Positions 1 to 6,301 of a stretch of 6,932 nt of DNA are shown here, piece by piece. The translations under genes were made by a program, and so were the position numbers. Numbering within the stretch: the stretch's first letter is position 1; every line of letters starts with the position of its first letter. A model generated the notes under the pieces. The model saw only the letters and a list, made by a program, of their open reading frames with translations, made no database searches and was not told where the DNA came from. This DNA comes from an uncultured Caryophanales bacterium (GTDB taxonomy: Bacteria > Bacillota_I > Bacilli_A > RFN20 > CAG-826): assembly GCA_946183335.1 (NCBI GenBank), contig CAMGZN010000053.1:1-6932 (forward strand). The letters are read 5' to 3'.

Positions 1-854
1 TTAAATTTTTAGGCGAATATCGGAGCGGTAATAGAATTAAATCCATCTTATTCTTTGTTGTAATGCTCTTAATGGTTGGAACATTTATCATTATTCCAAA
101 TGTTGGGCAAGGGGCTGCATGGCAACTGCCAGTTATGATTTCAGTAGCTGTTGTGCTTCTTGGATGTGTTTTAGGATTCTCTTTCTTAACACGTAAAAAA
201 ATGACTCAAAAAATGAGAAATTATTTCTCTATTTTCTACGGAAACATGAATAAATATGTTTTTGGGTCAAAAAGCTTTGACAAAGTCGTCTTTGAAAACC
301 CAGGAAAGATTGAGGATCACCTCTTCACAGATAGCAATCTTTATAAAGACGTTTTAGAAGTTCGTAGTCGTGGTGCAACAACCTTTGAATATGAGAAAAA
401 ACCAATTTTAGTTTGTGACTGTGCTGGTTCTGTTAAAACAGATAAACGCGTTGTACCAATTTTTGTTGGAAAATATCTTGTTACAGGAAACAAATACGAA
501 GGAAAAGAACCTATTTATATCTATATAAAAGGTGACCAACGTTCGCTTCCTCCAACAAATTTAGAAGAAGTAAAAGTTGTTAAAGATGATGCTACAATGG
601 CGATTTATTCGAACGATTCTAAATGGGAAAAAAATCTTAATACAAAGGTGATGAAAATTATCAATACAATGAAGCCAAATAAAGAGCTTGTTGATATTGC
701 AATTTCTATTCAACCAGGAACGACTTATATTGCTCTTGGTTATGACGATCCATTAATGGTCATTCCATTAGATCGACCATTCAACCAAGAACCAGTCAAA
801 GGTTATAAGAAGGATGTTTTAAAAGCCTGCCAATTAGCGAAGGAACTTGATTAA
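1..854 (+). CDS. DUF3137-like two-helix membrane protein (5' end outside the window)
   Basis: The reading frame is open from the first full codon (3-5), and 283 residues are visible. The first ATG (position 63) lies in the middle of a hydrophobic segment and has no Shine-Dalgarno site, so it is probably internal and the true start lies left of the window. Counting from codon 3-5, two membrane helices are seen at about residues 14-32 and 41-62, followed by a basic stretch (TRKK) and a soluble domain of about 220 residues, probably cytoplasmic. Near the end, AIYSNDSKWEKNL (about 200-212) and TYIALGYDD (about 241-249) resemble the C-terminal half of DUF3137 proteins as I recall them. That family has the same two N-terminal helices; its function is unknown. 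The TAA stop shares one base with the next gene's ATG, so the two are probably co-transcribed and translationally coupled. The gene call is firm; the family assignment is tentative. Confidence 0.8.
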   Translation, partial: KFLGEYRSGNRIKSILFFVVMLLMVGTFIIIPNVGQGAAWQLPVMISVAVVLLGCVLGFSFLTRKKMTQKMRNYFSIFYGNMNKYVFGSKSFDKVVFENPGKIEDHLFTDSNLYKDVLEVRSRGATTFEYEKKPILVCDCAGSVKTDKRVVPIFVGKYLVTGNKYEGKEPIYIYIKGDQRSLPPTNLEEVKVVKDDATMAIYSNDSKWEKNLNTKVMKIINTMKPNKELVDIAISIQPGTTYIALGYDDPLMVIPLDRPFNQEPVKGYKKDVLKACQLAKELD

Positions 855-1384
855 TGTCGTTAGAGAAGAAGTGGGTCATTATTCAGGCCTATAAGCACAA
901 CCAAGAACTTCATCGTCAGTGGTCACATAGTTATGTGGTTGAAGACAACGATGATTATTTTGTGCTCGCTTCAATTCGTGCTTCGGTCATCGAGGCTGAT
1001 GGCAGAAAATGGCACACAAAAGAACCAGCTATGTTTATTCTTTCTAAGAAACACTGGTTCAATGTTATCGCAATGTTTAAAGAAGAAGGTATCTCTTACT
1101 ATGTAAACATTGCCTCTCCATCTATTTATGATAAAGGATATATCAAATATATTGATTATGATTTAGACATTAAAAAATTTATTGATGGATCAACTAAACT
1201 TTTAGATGTCTCCGAATATAAGAAACATGCCGAAGAGCAAGGATATTCTCAAGAAATAATGGATATCCTTTCCCACTCCGTTGATGAAGTTTATAAAAAA
1301 ATAGAAAAGAAAGAATCTCCGTTTATTGATGAGGAGATTCGTGAATATTATTCGAGATTTGCAAGAGATTTTAAGATTGAATAA
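854..1384 (+). CDS. DUF402 family nucleoside tri-/diphosphate phosphatase (Ntdp/YgaC type)
   Basis: The 176-residue protein matches the full length of the Bacillus YgaC / Staphylococcus Ntdp family (UPF0374, DUF402), which hydrolyses nucleoside 5'-tri- and diphosphates in a divalent-metal-dependent way in the cytoplasm. Visible landmarks are the N-terminal QAYKHNQELHR, HWFNVIAMFKEEGI (67-80), YYVNIASP (82-89), the acidic strand YIDYDLDIKKF (99-109) and LLDVSEY (116-122). Compared with remembered Ntdp positions, the proposed catalytic Arg (R21) and the metal ligands N85, D101, D103, D105, D118 and E121 are all present, so an active enzyme is likely. The start is the ATG that overlaps the upstream stop (TAATG), with AAGGAA at 840-845 eight bases before it. 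The 3' end overlaps the convergent reductase gene by 14 bp, and a hairpin for the opposite strand lies within codons 154-163. Confidence 0.93.
   Translation: MSLEKKWVIIQAYKHNQELHRQWSHSYVVEDNDDYFVLASIRASVIEADGRKWHTKEPAMFILSKKHWFNVIAMFKEEGISYYVNIASPSIYDKGYIKYIDYDLDIKKFIDGSTKLLDVSEYKKHAEEQGYSQEIMDILSHSVDEVYKKIEKKESPFIDEEIREYYSRFARDFKIE
1295..1340 (-). terminator. Intrinsic terminator for the reductase gene, inside the DUF402 gene
   Basis: On the minus strand, GAATCTCC (1340-1333) pairs perfectly with GGAGATTC (1320-1313) across a 12-base loop. It is followed by TTTCTTTTCTA and then seven T (down to 1295). The hairpin begins 31 bases after the reductase stop. The loop is long and the T-tract is interrupted by two C and one A, so strength is uncertain. 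The plus-strand bases encode ESPFIDEEIR of the phosphatase. Confidence 0.5.
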
Positions 1385-2270
1385 TTTTGAAAACCTTATC
1401 ACATTCAGCAATTAAAGGCGCGATGCGTCTTTTTTTGTCTTCGTAATCACAGATATCGCCAACAGCAAAGATGTTATCGTTAACTCTATTATCCTTATCT
1501 ACTTTAATAAATAAACCTTCTCGTTTAAAACCAAAGTTACAGTTAGCAGCGACATTACCATAATTAACAAGGATGTAATCAACAGCAATTTTTTCTAAAT
1601 GTTCTGGTTCACCTTCTGGTCGAACCTCTTTAATAGTTACACTTGTGGCTTTCTCTCCGTCATATTCCAAAGAATATGGAACATATGGAAGATGTAAATT
1701 GAGGTTACTGCAATCTTTAATTGTTTCTGGATTACCTCTAAATTCTGTGCGGCGATGAATGAGATGGACGTCATTTGAAATTTTGGAGATTTCTTTCGAC
1801 CAATCTAGTGCGGAATCACCTCCACCAAAGATGGCAACTTTCTTATTTTTGAGGAAATCAAATTTCTTTAAATGATAAAGGATGTTTGAACACTCATTTT
1901 CGTGCTCAACACCGAGCGGTCTTGGCGAAGAGAACCCTAAACCAACAGCAAGCAAAATATATTGAGCTTTTACCACGAATTCCTCAGCAAAAACGGTATT
2001 TTTTTCAATTTTTTCGACCTTTGTATTAAGGACAATTTTTTGATGATTTACGCCTTTTAGGAGTTGGGCGATGTAATCTTTAGAAATGATTGATTTTATA
2101 CCAGGAATATCAACAATCTCTTTCTCTGGATAGAGGTGTGTAATCTGTCCGCCAACCTCGTTTGAGGCGTCAATTAAAAGATAATCAATTCCAGCCTTCT
2201 CACAAAGGTTAGCAAAATATAAACCGGCAGGACCGGCACCAATGATTGCAACACCAGTTTCTTTCATCAT
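1371..2270 (-). CDS. Thioredoxin-reductase-like ferredoxin/flavodoxin-NADP(+) reductase (YumC type), short C-terminus
   Basis: The 299-residue cytoplasmic flavoprotein is predicted to pass electrons between NADPH and ferredoxin or flavodoxin. The FAD-binding fold starts with GAGPAG (11-16), followed by GGQITHLYPEKEIVDIPG (40-57), a very YumC-like segment. The NADPH-binding fold carries GGGDSALDW (149-157) and HRR (172-174); LVNYG (234-238) and GDICDYE (271-277) complete the FAD site. The CxxC pair that thioredoxin reductases carry just before the NADPH motif is absent, which favours ferredoxin-NADP reductase. It is about 30 residues shorter than Bacillus YumC (about 330): the usual GFGEAP...NNAKAY region and the tail that covers the flavin are replaced by a short PLIAECDKVFKIIQS end. 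Two adjacent ATGs (2270 and 2267) compete as start and no Shine-Dalgarno site precedes them. The 3' end overlaps the convergent phosphatase gene by 14 bp. Substrate is inferred from family only. Confidence 0.92.
   Translation of the reverse strand: MMKETGVAIIGAGPAGLYFANLCEKAGIDYLLIDASNEVGGQITHLYPEKEIVDIPGIKSIISKDYIAQLLKGVNHQKIVLNTKVEKIEKNTVFAEEFVVKAQYILLAVGLGFSSPRPLGVEHENECSNILYHLKKFDFLKNKKVAIFGGGDSALDWSKEISKISNDVHLIHRRTEFRGNPETIKDCSNLNLHLPYVPYSLEYDGEKATSVTIKEVRPEGEPEHLEKIAVDYILVNYGNVAANCNFGFKREGLFIKVDKDNRVNDNIFAVGDICDYEDKKRRIAPLIAECDKVFKIIQS
1414..1436 (+). terminator. Intrinsic terminator for the DUF3137-like/DUF402 unit, inside the opposing gene
   Basis: AAAGGCGC (1414-1421) and GCGTCTTT (1425-1432) form an eight-pair stem with one G-T pair and a three-base loop. 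A run of seven T (1430-1436) supplies the lower stem and the U-tract. It begins 30 bases after the phosphatase stop at 1384. The same bases encode KKRRIAPL of the minus-strand reductase, so the signal is embedded in coding sequence. Confidence 0.65.
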
Positions 2271-2277
2271 GAAAAAT

Positions 2278-2283
2278 ATTATA
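2278..2283 (-). promoter_or_regulatory. Candidate -10 element for the reductase gene, giving a leaderless or near-leaderless mRNA
   Basis: A perfect TATAAT on the minus strand (2283 to 2278) sits seven bases before the ATG at 2270, so transcription would begin at or within a base or two of the start codon. No convincing -35 hexamer is seen at 16-18 bases, and a TTGAGA at 2298-2293 is only nine bases away. The region is very AT-rich, so a chance match is possible. Confidence 0.4.
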
Positions 2284-2301
2284 AATATATTTTCTCAACT
2301 T

Positions 2302-2310
2302 TGCTATAAT
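2302..2310 (+). promoter_or_regulatory. Extended -10 promoter of the tsaE-tsaB-rimI-tsaD operon
   Basis: TGCTATAAT is a perfect extended -10 (TGn plus TATAAT at 2305-2310). The -35 region is weak (TAAATA at a 17-base spacer), as is common for extended -10 promoters. Transcription would start near 2316-2318, leaving a leader of only about 8-10 bases before the tsaE ATG at 2326. It faces away from the minus-strand -10 at 2278-2283, so the 55-bp spacer holds two divergent promoters. Confidence 0.65.
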
Positions 2311-2325
2311 GTATCGGGGTTTTTT

Positions 2326-2787
2326 ATGTTGAAATTACAAGTGATTTCAAAATCGAAGGAAGAAACACAAGCCCTTGCTGCAAAAATAGTTCGCCTATTA
2401 AAACCAGGAAGTGTTGTTTTATTAACCGGTGATTTAGGTGCTGGAAAAACTACATTTGTTGGTGGCGCTTTAAAAGAACTTGGATATCAAGATCACGTTG
2501 TTTCTCCAACATTTAACATTTTAAAATGTTATTTTGAAGTTAAACCTAATGTTTTTCACATTGATGCCTATCGTTTAGAAGACCAAAACATTGATATTGG
2601 TTTGGAAGAATTCCTTGAAGGCGATGGTGTTTCGTTTGTCGAATGGCCAAAGTTCATTGAATCAATTCTTCCTCCTCAAACGATGACAATTAAGATTACA
2701 AGAATCAGTGATAATGAAAGACAATTTGAGATTTTTTCTGATTGCGAAAAATATCGTTCTGTTTTTGAATCTTTAGGAGCCAAATAA
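2326..2787 (+). CDS. tsaE: tRNA t6A threonylcarbamoyltransferase complex ATPase TsaE
   Basis: The 153-residue protein has the usual TsaE (YdiB/YjeE) length. TsaE is the small P-loop ATPase that drives the TsaB-TsaD cycle adding threonylcarbamoyl to A37 of tRNAs reading ANN codons. The Walker A loop GDLGAGKTT is at 35-43, SPTFNI at 60-65, HIDAYRL at 79-85, GLEEFLEG at 92-99 and the hallmark FVEWP at 104-108. The frame stays open to an earlier ATG at 2242, but that would place 28 unlike residues across the promoter and into the divergent gene, so ATG 2326 is chosen. The only upstream purine run is GGGG (2316-2319), which may be at or next to the transcript's 5' end. The stop overlaps the tsaB start (TAATG), with AGGAG at 2775-2779 serving tsaB. 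Confidence 0.96.
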   Translation: MLKLQVISKSKEETQALAAKIVRLLKPGSVVLLTGDLGAGKTTFVGGALKELGYQDHVVSPTFNILKCYFEVKPNVFHIDAYRLEDQNIDIGLEEFLEGDGVSFVEWPKFIESILPPQTMTIKITRISDNERQFEIFSDCEKYRSVFESLGAK

Positions 2788-3377
2788 TGTTTGAAGTATT
2801 GCTCGATAGCTCAAGTAAATATTTATCAGTTGGTCTAGCAAAAGACGGAAAAGTCGTTGATAAGATTTTTTATGAAGCTTGGCAACGTCAGTCTGAAATG
2901 ATGACGAGTGAATTGCAAACAATTCTTCAAAGAAATCGTGTTAAAAACGAAGATATAGACGCTGTTGTCATTGGCATTGGTCCTGGCTCTTACACGGGTG
3001 TTAGAATTGCTGTTACTATTGGCAAAACCCTCGCATATGCTTTGAAAACTAAAGTATATGCCGTCTCTTCTTTATCTCTTTTAAGAGATGAAAAACAGCC
3101 AACTATCTGCGTCTTTAATGCTCGTAGCGGACGCTCATATGTTGGCGTATATGATAAAGAAAAGTGTTTGCTAAACGATTGTGTAATGAGTAACGAAGAT
3201 CTTCAAAAATATATTAATGAACACAAGAATTACCTAATTAATGGAGAATTATCTCATCTTGATTTAGTCTCCAATGTATATGACACAATTGAGAATCTTG
3301 CTAGAGCAATCAAGGAAGAAAACTTAGCCGAGAACCCATTTGTTGTAAATCCAGTTTATTTAAAGGAGCTCCTATAA
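2787..3377 (+). CDS. tsaB: tRNA t6A modification complex scaffold protein TsaB
   Basis: The 196-residue ASKHA-fold protein is the inactive paralogue of TsaD that forms the TsaB-TsaD heterodimer and is essential for t6A37 synthesis in bacteria. The family signature GPGSYTGVRI lies at 65-74, with the N-terminal LLDSSSKYLSVGL and the mid-protein FNARSGRSYVGVYD also in place. The end PVYLKELL corresponds to the P-x-YLR motif near the C-terminus of YdiC; the few residues that usually follow are missing, so the protein is shorter than the roughly 230-residue Bacillus and E. coli proteins. The His common in the HSE motif is Gln here (RQSEMM, 34-39). The ATG at 2787 overlaps the tsaE stop and has AGGAG seven bases upstream. 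The stop overlaps the rimI ATG by one base. Confidence 0.95.
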   Translation: MFEVLLDSSSKYLSVGLAKDGKVVDKIFYEAWQRQSEMMTSELQTILQRNRVKNEDIDAVVIGIGPGSYTGVRIAVTIGKTLAYALKTKVYAVSSLSLLRDEKQPTICVFNARSGRSYVGVYDKEKCLLNDCVMSNEDLQKYINEHKNYLINGELSHLDLVSNVYDTIENLARAIKEENLAENPFVVNPVYLKELL

Positions 3378-3838
3378 TGGACTATAAAGTACGTTTATTA
3401 GAAAGAGCTGATTTAAATCGGGTTTATGAAATAGAAAAAGAGTGTTTTGTAAACCCATGGAAATTCTCTGATATCGAATATGAACTATCTGGAAACCCAG
3501 TAAATAAATTTTTAGTTCTAGAAGTTGAAGGGAGGGTTGTTGGATTTAATGATTTTATGATTACCTTTAACTCTGCAACCATTTCTCAGATTGCCGTTAC
3601 TAAAGATTTTCGTAGGAAAGGTTTCGGAACCATTCTTTTAAACGAAATGGAAAAGTATTTTCCAAATGAAGGTGACGATGTTGTTGAAAATGTCACTTTA
3701 GAAGTTCGTGCTTCTAATGAACCAGCAATCAAATTATATGAAAAACACGGATATGAAGTGGTGGTAAAGAAACCACATTATTATCCTGACGGAGAAGACG
3801 CCATTTATATGGTGAAGAGGCTTATGCTATGTCGTTAA
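3377..3838 (+). CDS. rimI: RimI-type protein N-terminal alanine acetyltransferase (GNAT)
   Basis: The 153-residue GNAT enzyme acetylates protein N-termini from acetyl-CoA; in E. coli the target is ribosomal protein S18, while homologues elsewhere can be broader. The acetyl-CoA pyrophosphate loop RRKGFG is at 79-84, preceded by ISQIAVTKDF. LEVRASNEPAIKLYEKHGY (108-126) contains E109 and Y121, which align with the catalytic E103 and Y115 of Salmonella RimI. YYPDGEDAIYM (135-145) is the typical RimI ending. AAAGGAG at 3362-3368 lies eight bases before the ATG, which overlaps the tsaB stop. The gene overlaps tsaD by 10 bp. Its place between tsaB and tsaD is the usual Firmicute order (ydiB-ydiC-ydiD-ydiE), and translation is probably coupled throughout. 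The physiological substrate here is unknown. Confidence 0.93.
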   Translation: MDYKVRLLERADLNRVYEIEKECFVNPWKFSDIEYELSGNPVNKFLVLEVEGRVVGFNDFMITFNSATISQIAVTKDFRRKGFGTILLNEMEKYFPNEGDDVVENVTLEVRASNEPAIKLYEKHGYEVVVKKPHYYPDGEDAIYMVKRLMLCR

Positions 3839-4839
3839 TATTAGGACTTGAATCAAGTTGCGACGAGACATCTATTGCGATCGTTCGTGATGGAAAACTT
3901 TTGAGCAACGTTGTTGCGACACAGATTAAAATGCATCAACAATTTGGTGGTGTTATGCCCGAACTTGCTTCCCGTCTTCACTGCGAAAATGTCTTGTTTG
4001 TTCTTGATGAAGCACTTCGAAATGCCAACATTAAATTGGAAGACATTGATGCCTTTGCGTTTACCAGAGGACCAGGGCTAATCGGTGCCCTTCATGTTGG
4101 AATGCAAGTTGCAAAAACACTAGCAATTCTTTATCAAAAACCATTAATTCCAGTTCACCATTTGGCTGGTCACATTTACGCTAATGAATTTGTAAAACCA
4201 CTGCAATTCCCTCTTCTTTCTATTGTTGTTAGCGGTGGAAATACTGAATTTGTTTACATGAAAGAGCCAATGAATTTTGAAATTATTGGTGAAACAAAAG
4301 ATGACGCAATTGGTGAGTGTTTTGATAAAGTTGCTCGTACTGTTGGGCTTCCTTATCCAGGTGGTATTCCAATTGATAAATTATCCAAAGAAGGTCAACA
4401 CACATATGATCTTCCATTCCCGCTTCATGATGATTCATTAGATTTCTCATATTCTGGTTTAAAAACCGCCGTGATTAATCTTGTTAACAATGAAAAAGCT
4501 CGTGGTCACGAGATACGAATTCCTGATTTATGTAAATCTTTTCAGGATGTCGCCATTGGAATGATTATGGATCGTTTAGAACGAGCCCTTAAACGCTATG
4601 AAATTAAACAAGTCGTTCTTGCTGGTGGAGTTTCCGCTAACTCTTATTTAAGAGAGAAGATGCATGAACGTTTAGATAACACAAACATTGATTTAATTGT
4701 GCCGCCGATTTGGTGCACAACTGATAACGCCGCAATGATCGCTCGACTTGGAGAACATCTTTACAAGATGGGTGTTGTCGCGCCTATCTCCGTGTCGTGT
4801 GACCCGAACTGGCGAATTGATAAATATAAAACATTTTAA
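3829..4839 (+). CDS. tsaD: tRNA N6-adenosine threonylcarbamoyltransferase TsaD
   Basis: This 336-residue ASKHA/Kae1 protein is the catalytic subunit that transfers threonylcarbamoyl from threonylcarbamoyl-AMP to tRNA A37. ESSCDET is at 8-14, GGVMPELASRLH at 40-51, the metal-binding VHHLAGH at 109-115 (H111 and H115), VSGGNTE at 134-140 (most members have VSGGHT), FSYSGLKTAV at 206-215, LAGGVSANSYLR at 264-275 and TTDNAAMIA at 297-305, where D299 completes the metal site. Length matches the family (about 335-345). The ATG lies inside the last codons of rimI and AGAGG at 3816-3820 is eight bases upstream. It is the last gene of the operon. No clear terminator follows, so read-through into asnS is possible. 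Confidence 0.97.
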   Translation: MSLILGLESSCDETSIAIVRDGKLLSNVVATQIKMHQQFGGVMPELASRLHCENVLFVLDEALRNANIKLEDIDAFAFTRGPGLIGALHVGMQVAKTLAILYQKPLIPVHHLAGHIYANEFVKPLQFPLLSIVVSGGNTEFVYMKEPMNFEIIGETKDDAIGECFDKVARTVGLPYPGGIPIDKLSKEGQHTYDLPFPLHDDSLDFSYSGLKTAVINLVNNEKARGHEIRIPDLCKSFQDVAIGMIMDRLERALKRYEIKQVVLAGGVSANSYLREKMHERLDNTNIDLIVPPIWCTTDNAAMIARLGEHLYKMGVVAPISVSCDPNWRIDKYKTF

Positions 4840-4842
4840 TCG

Positions 4843-4859
4843 CAGTTTTTAATAAACTG
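4843..4859. repeat. Short inverted repeat in the asnS promoter region
   Basis: CAGTTT (4843-4848) and AAACTG (4854-4859) form a perfect six-base inverted repeat with a five-base centre, ending five bases before the asnS -10. It lacks a following T-run, so it is a poor terminator for tsaD. Its position over the -35/spacer region would suit an operator, but no known regulator motif was recognised and chance is possible in AT-rich DNA. Confidence 0.3.
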
Positions 4860-4860
4860 T

Positions 4861-4869
4861 TGGTATAAT
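4861..4869 (+). promoter_or_regulatory. Extended -10 promoter of asnS
   Basis: TGGTATAAT is a perfect extended -10 (TATAAT at 4864-4869), the same design as the tsaE promoter. No good -35 is present. Transcription from about 4876 would give a leader of about 20 bases. That is too short for a T-box riboswitch, so tRNA-sensing control of asnS is not supported. Confidence 0.65.
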
Positions 4870-4884
4870 GTAAAAGTTATATCT

Positions 4885-4890
4885 GGAGGA
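4885..4890 (+). promoter_or_regulatory. Strong Shine-Dalgarno site of asnS
   Basis: GGAGGA lies five bases before the ATG at 4896. It is the strongest ribosome site in the window and fixes the asnS start. Confidence 0.8.
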
Positions 4891-4895
4891 AGATC

Positions 4896-6299
4896 ATGGA
4901 ATACAAAAGTGTTGTAGTAAGTGATTTATATGTTCTTGTTCAATCTGAAGACAAGGAATATAAGGAAATTTTGAAATCCTTAAAGAATGTCTTTATCGAA
5001 GGATGGGTTCGTACAAATCGTGATAATGGTTCAATAGGATTTATTGCGTTAAACGATGGATCTTGTTTCAAAAATGTCCAACTTGTTTATGAAGATAAAA
5101 TAGTCAAAGATTATAAATCTTTAAGCCACGTAAATACTGGTGCTGCTTTAGGTGTGAAAGGTGAACTTGTCTTAACTCCAGAAGGCAAGCAACCATTTGA
5201 AATTCACGTGCATGAATTTGAAGTTATCGGATCAGTTGATCCAGATTATCCACTCCAAAAGAAACAACACTCTATGGAATTCCTTCGCGAAATTGCGCAT
5301 CTTCGTCCAAGAGCAAATACATTCAACGCTGTTTTTCGCATGAGAAATGCAATGTCGATGGCAATTCATGAATTCTTCCAAAACGAAGGATTTATGTATG
5401 TTCACACTCCAATCATTACTGGAAACGACGCCGAAGGCGCTGGTAATACATTTGGCGTGATTACAAACGATAAACATCCAAAGACAGACTTCTTTTCTAA
5501 GGAAGTTGCTTTAACTGTCTCTGGTCAACTTCATGTTGAGCCATTCGCTATGGCGTTTAGAGATGTTTATACATTTGGACCAACTTTCCGCGCCGAGCAC
5601 TCCAATACAACTCGTCACGCTTCCGAATTCTGGATGATTGAACCAGAAATGGCTTTTGCCGATCTTGATGATGATATGGATTGTATTGAGGCTTGTTTAA
5701 AACATTGTATCGATGTTGCTTTACATGGATGTCCAGACGAAATGGACTTCTTTAACAACTTTATTGATAAAACCTTGAAAGATCGTTTGCATCATGTTTT
5801 AGAGAGCGAATTTAAGAGAATGACTTATACCGAAGCCATCGAAGAACTTCAAAAAGCCTTGCAAAACGGCCATAAATTTGAAAATAGCAAGATTTTCTGG
5901 GGCATGGATTTACAATCCGAACATGAACGTTATATCACTGAACAAGTCGTGAAAGGACCTGTTTTCTTAATTAATTATCCAAAGGAAATGAAAGCCTTCT
6001 ATATGAGACAAAATGATGACGGAAAAACAGTTGCCGCTTGTGACTTGCTTGTCCCATATGTTGGCGAACTCGTTGGCGGAAGTCAGCGTGAAGAACGTTA
6101 CGATGTTCTCAAAAAACGTATGGAAGAATGCCATTGTATCGAAGGACTTGAGTGGTATCTTGACACACGTAAATACGGCGGATGCCCACATGCTGGATTT
6201 GGTATTGGATTTGACCGTTTAATTATGTATGTCACTGGAATGAGTAACATTCGTGATGTTCAGCCATTCCCAAGAACAAGTGATCCAATTAAATATTAA
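4896..6299 (+). CDS. asnS: Asparagine--tRNA ligase
   Basis: The 467-residue class IIb synthetase attaches asparagine to tRNA-Asn in the cytoplasm. An N-terminal OB-fold anticodon-binding domain (about 30-115) has FIEGWVRTNRDNGSIGFI and ALNDGSCFKNVQLVYE. The catalytic domain carries HLRPRAN (135-141), motif 2 with FRAEHSNTTRHASEFWMIE (231-249), GGSQREERYDVL (394-405) and motif 3 GFGIGFDRLIMYVTGM (434-449) followed by NIRDVQPFPRT. The NIRD..PFPRT ending, and EFWMIEPEM after motif 2, mark AsnRS and separate it from AspRS. Length is normal and all three functional regions look intact. It has its own promoter and strong ribosome site, and it may share a transcript with the small membrane protein gene two bases downstream. 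Presence of AsnRS means Asn-tRNA can be made directly; whether an amidotransferase route also exists cannot be judged here. Confidence 0.97.
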   Translation: MEYKSVVVSDLYVLVQSEDKEYKEILKSLKNVFIEGWVRTNRDNGSIGFIALNDGSCFKNVQLVYEDKIVKDYKSLSHVNTGAALGVKGELVLTPEGKQPFEIHVHEFEVIGSVDPDYPLQKKQHSMEFLREIAHLRPRANTFNAVFRMRNAMSMAIHEFFQNEGFMYVHTPIITGNDAEGAGNTFGVITNDKHPKTDFFSKEVALTVSGQLHVEPFAMAFRDVYTFGPTFRAEHSNTTRHASEFWMIEPEMAFADLDDDMDCIEACLKHCIDVALHGCPDEMDFFNNFIDKTLKDRLHHVLESEFKRMTYTEAIEELQKALQNGHKFENSKIFWGMDLQSEHERYITEQVVKGPVFLINYPKEMKAFYMRQNDDGKTVAACDLLVPYVGELVGGSQREERYDVLKKRMEECHCIEGLEWYLDTRKYGGCPHAGFGIGFDRLIMYVTGMSNIRDVQPFPRTSDPIKY

Positions 6300-6301
6300 T
6301 T

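Noticed and set aside
63..65. ATG as start of the first gene
   Set aside because: It has no ribosome site and lies within a membrane helix whose codons continue upstream to the window edge.
1202..1411. Minus-strand frame of about 69 codons opposite the DUF402 gene
   Set aside because: It is a shadow of well-supported genes on the other strand and in another frame; composition is low-complexity and no family pattern is visible.
2242..2325. Upstream extension of the tsaE frame to an ATG at 2242
   Set aside because: It would cross the promoter and enter the divergent reductase gene. The added 28 residues do not look like TsaE, and ATG 2326 gives the normal family length.
3373..3378. TATAAT at the tsaB-rimI junction as an internal promoter
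   Set aside because: It overlaps the rimI start codon itself, has no TGn extension or -35, and could not serve rimI.
5232..5477. Minus-strand frame inside asnS
   Set aside because: It lies wholly opposite conserved AsnRS catalytic-domain codons and has no recognisable domain or ribosome site.
5967..6222. Overlapping short frames on both strands inside the asnS 3' half
   Set aside because: They cover the conserved GGSQREER and motif 3 region of AsnRS and are explained as chance open frames.
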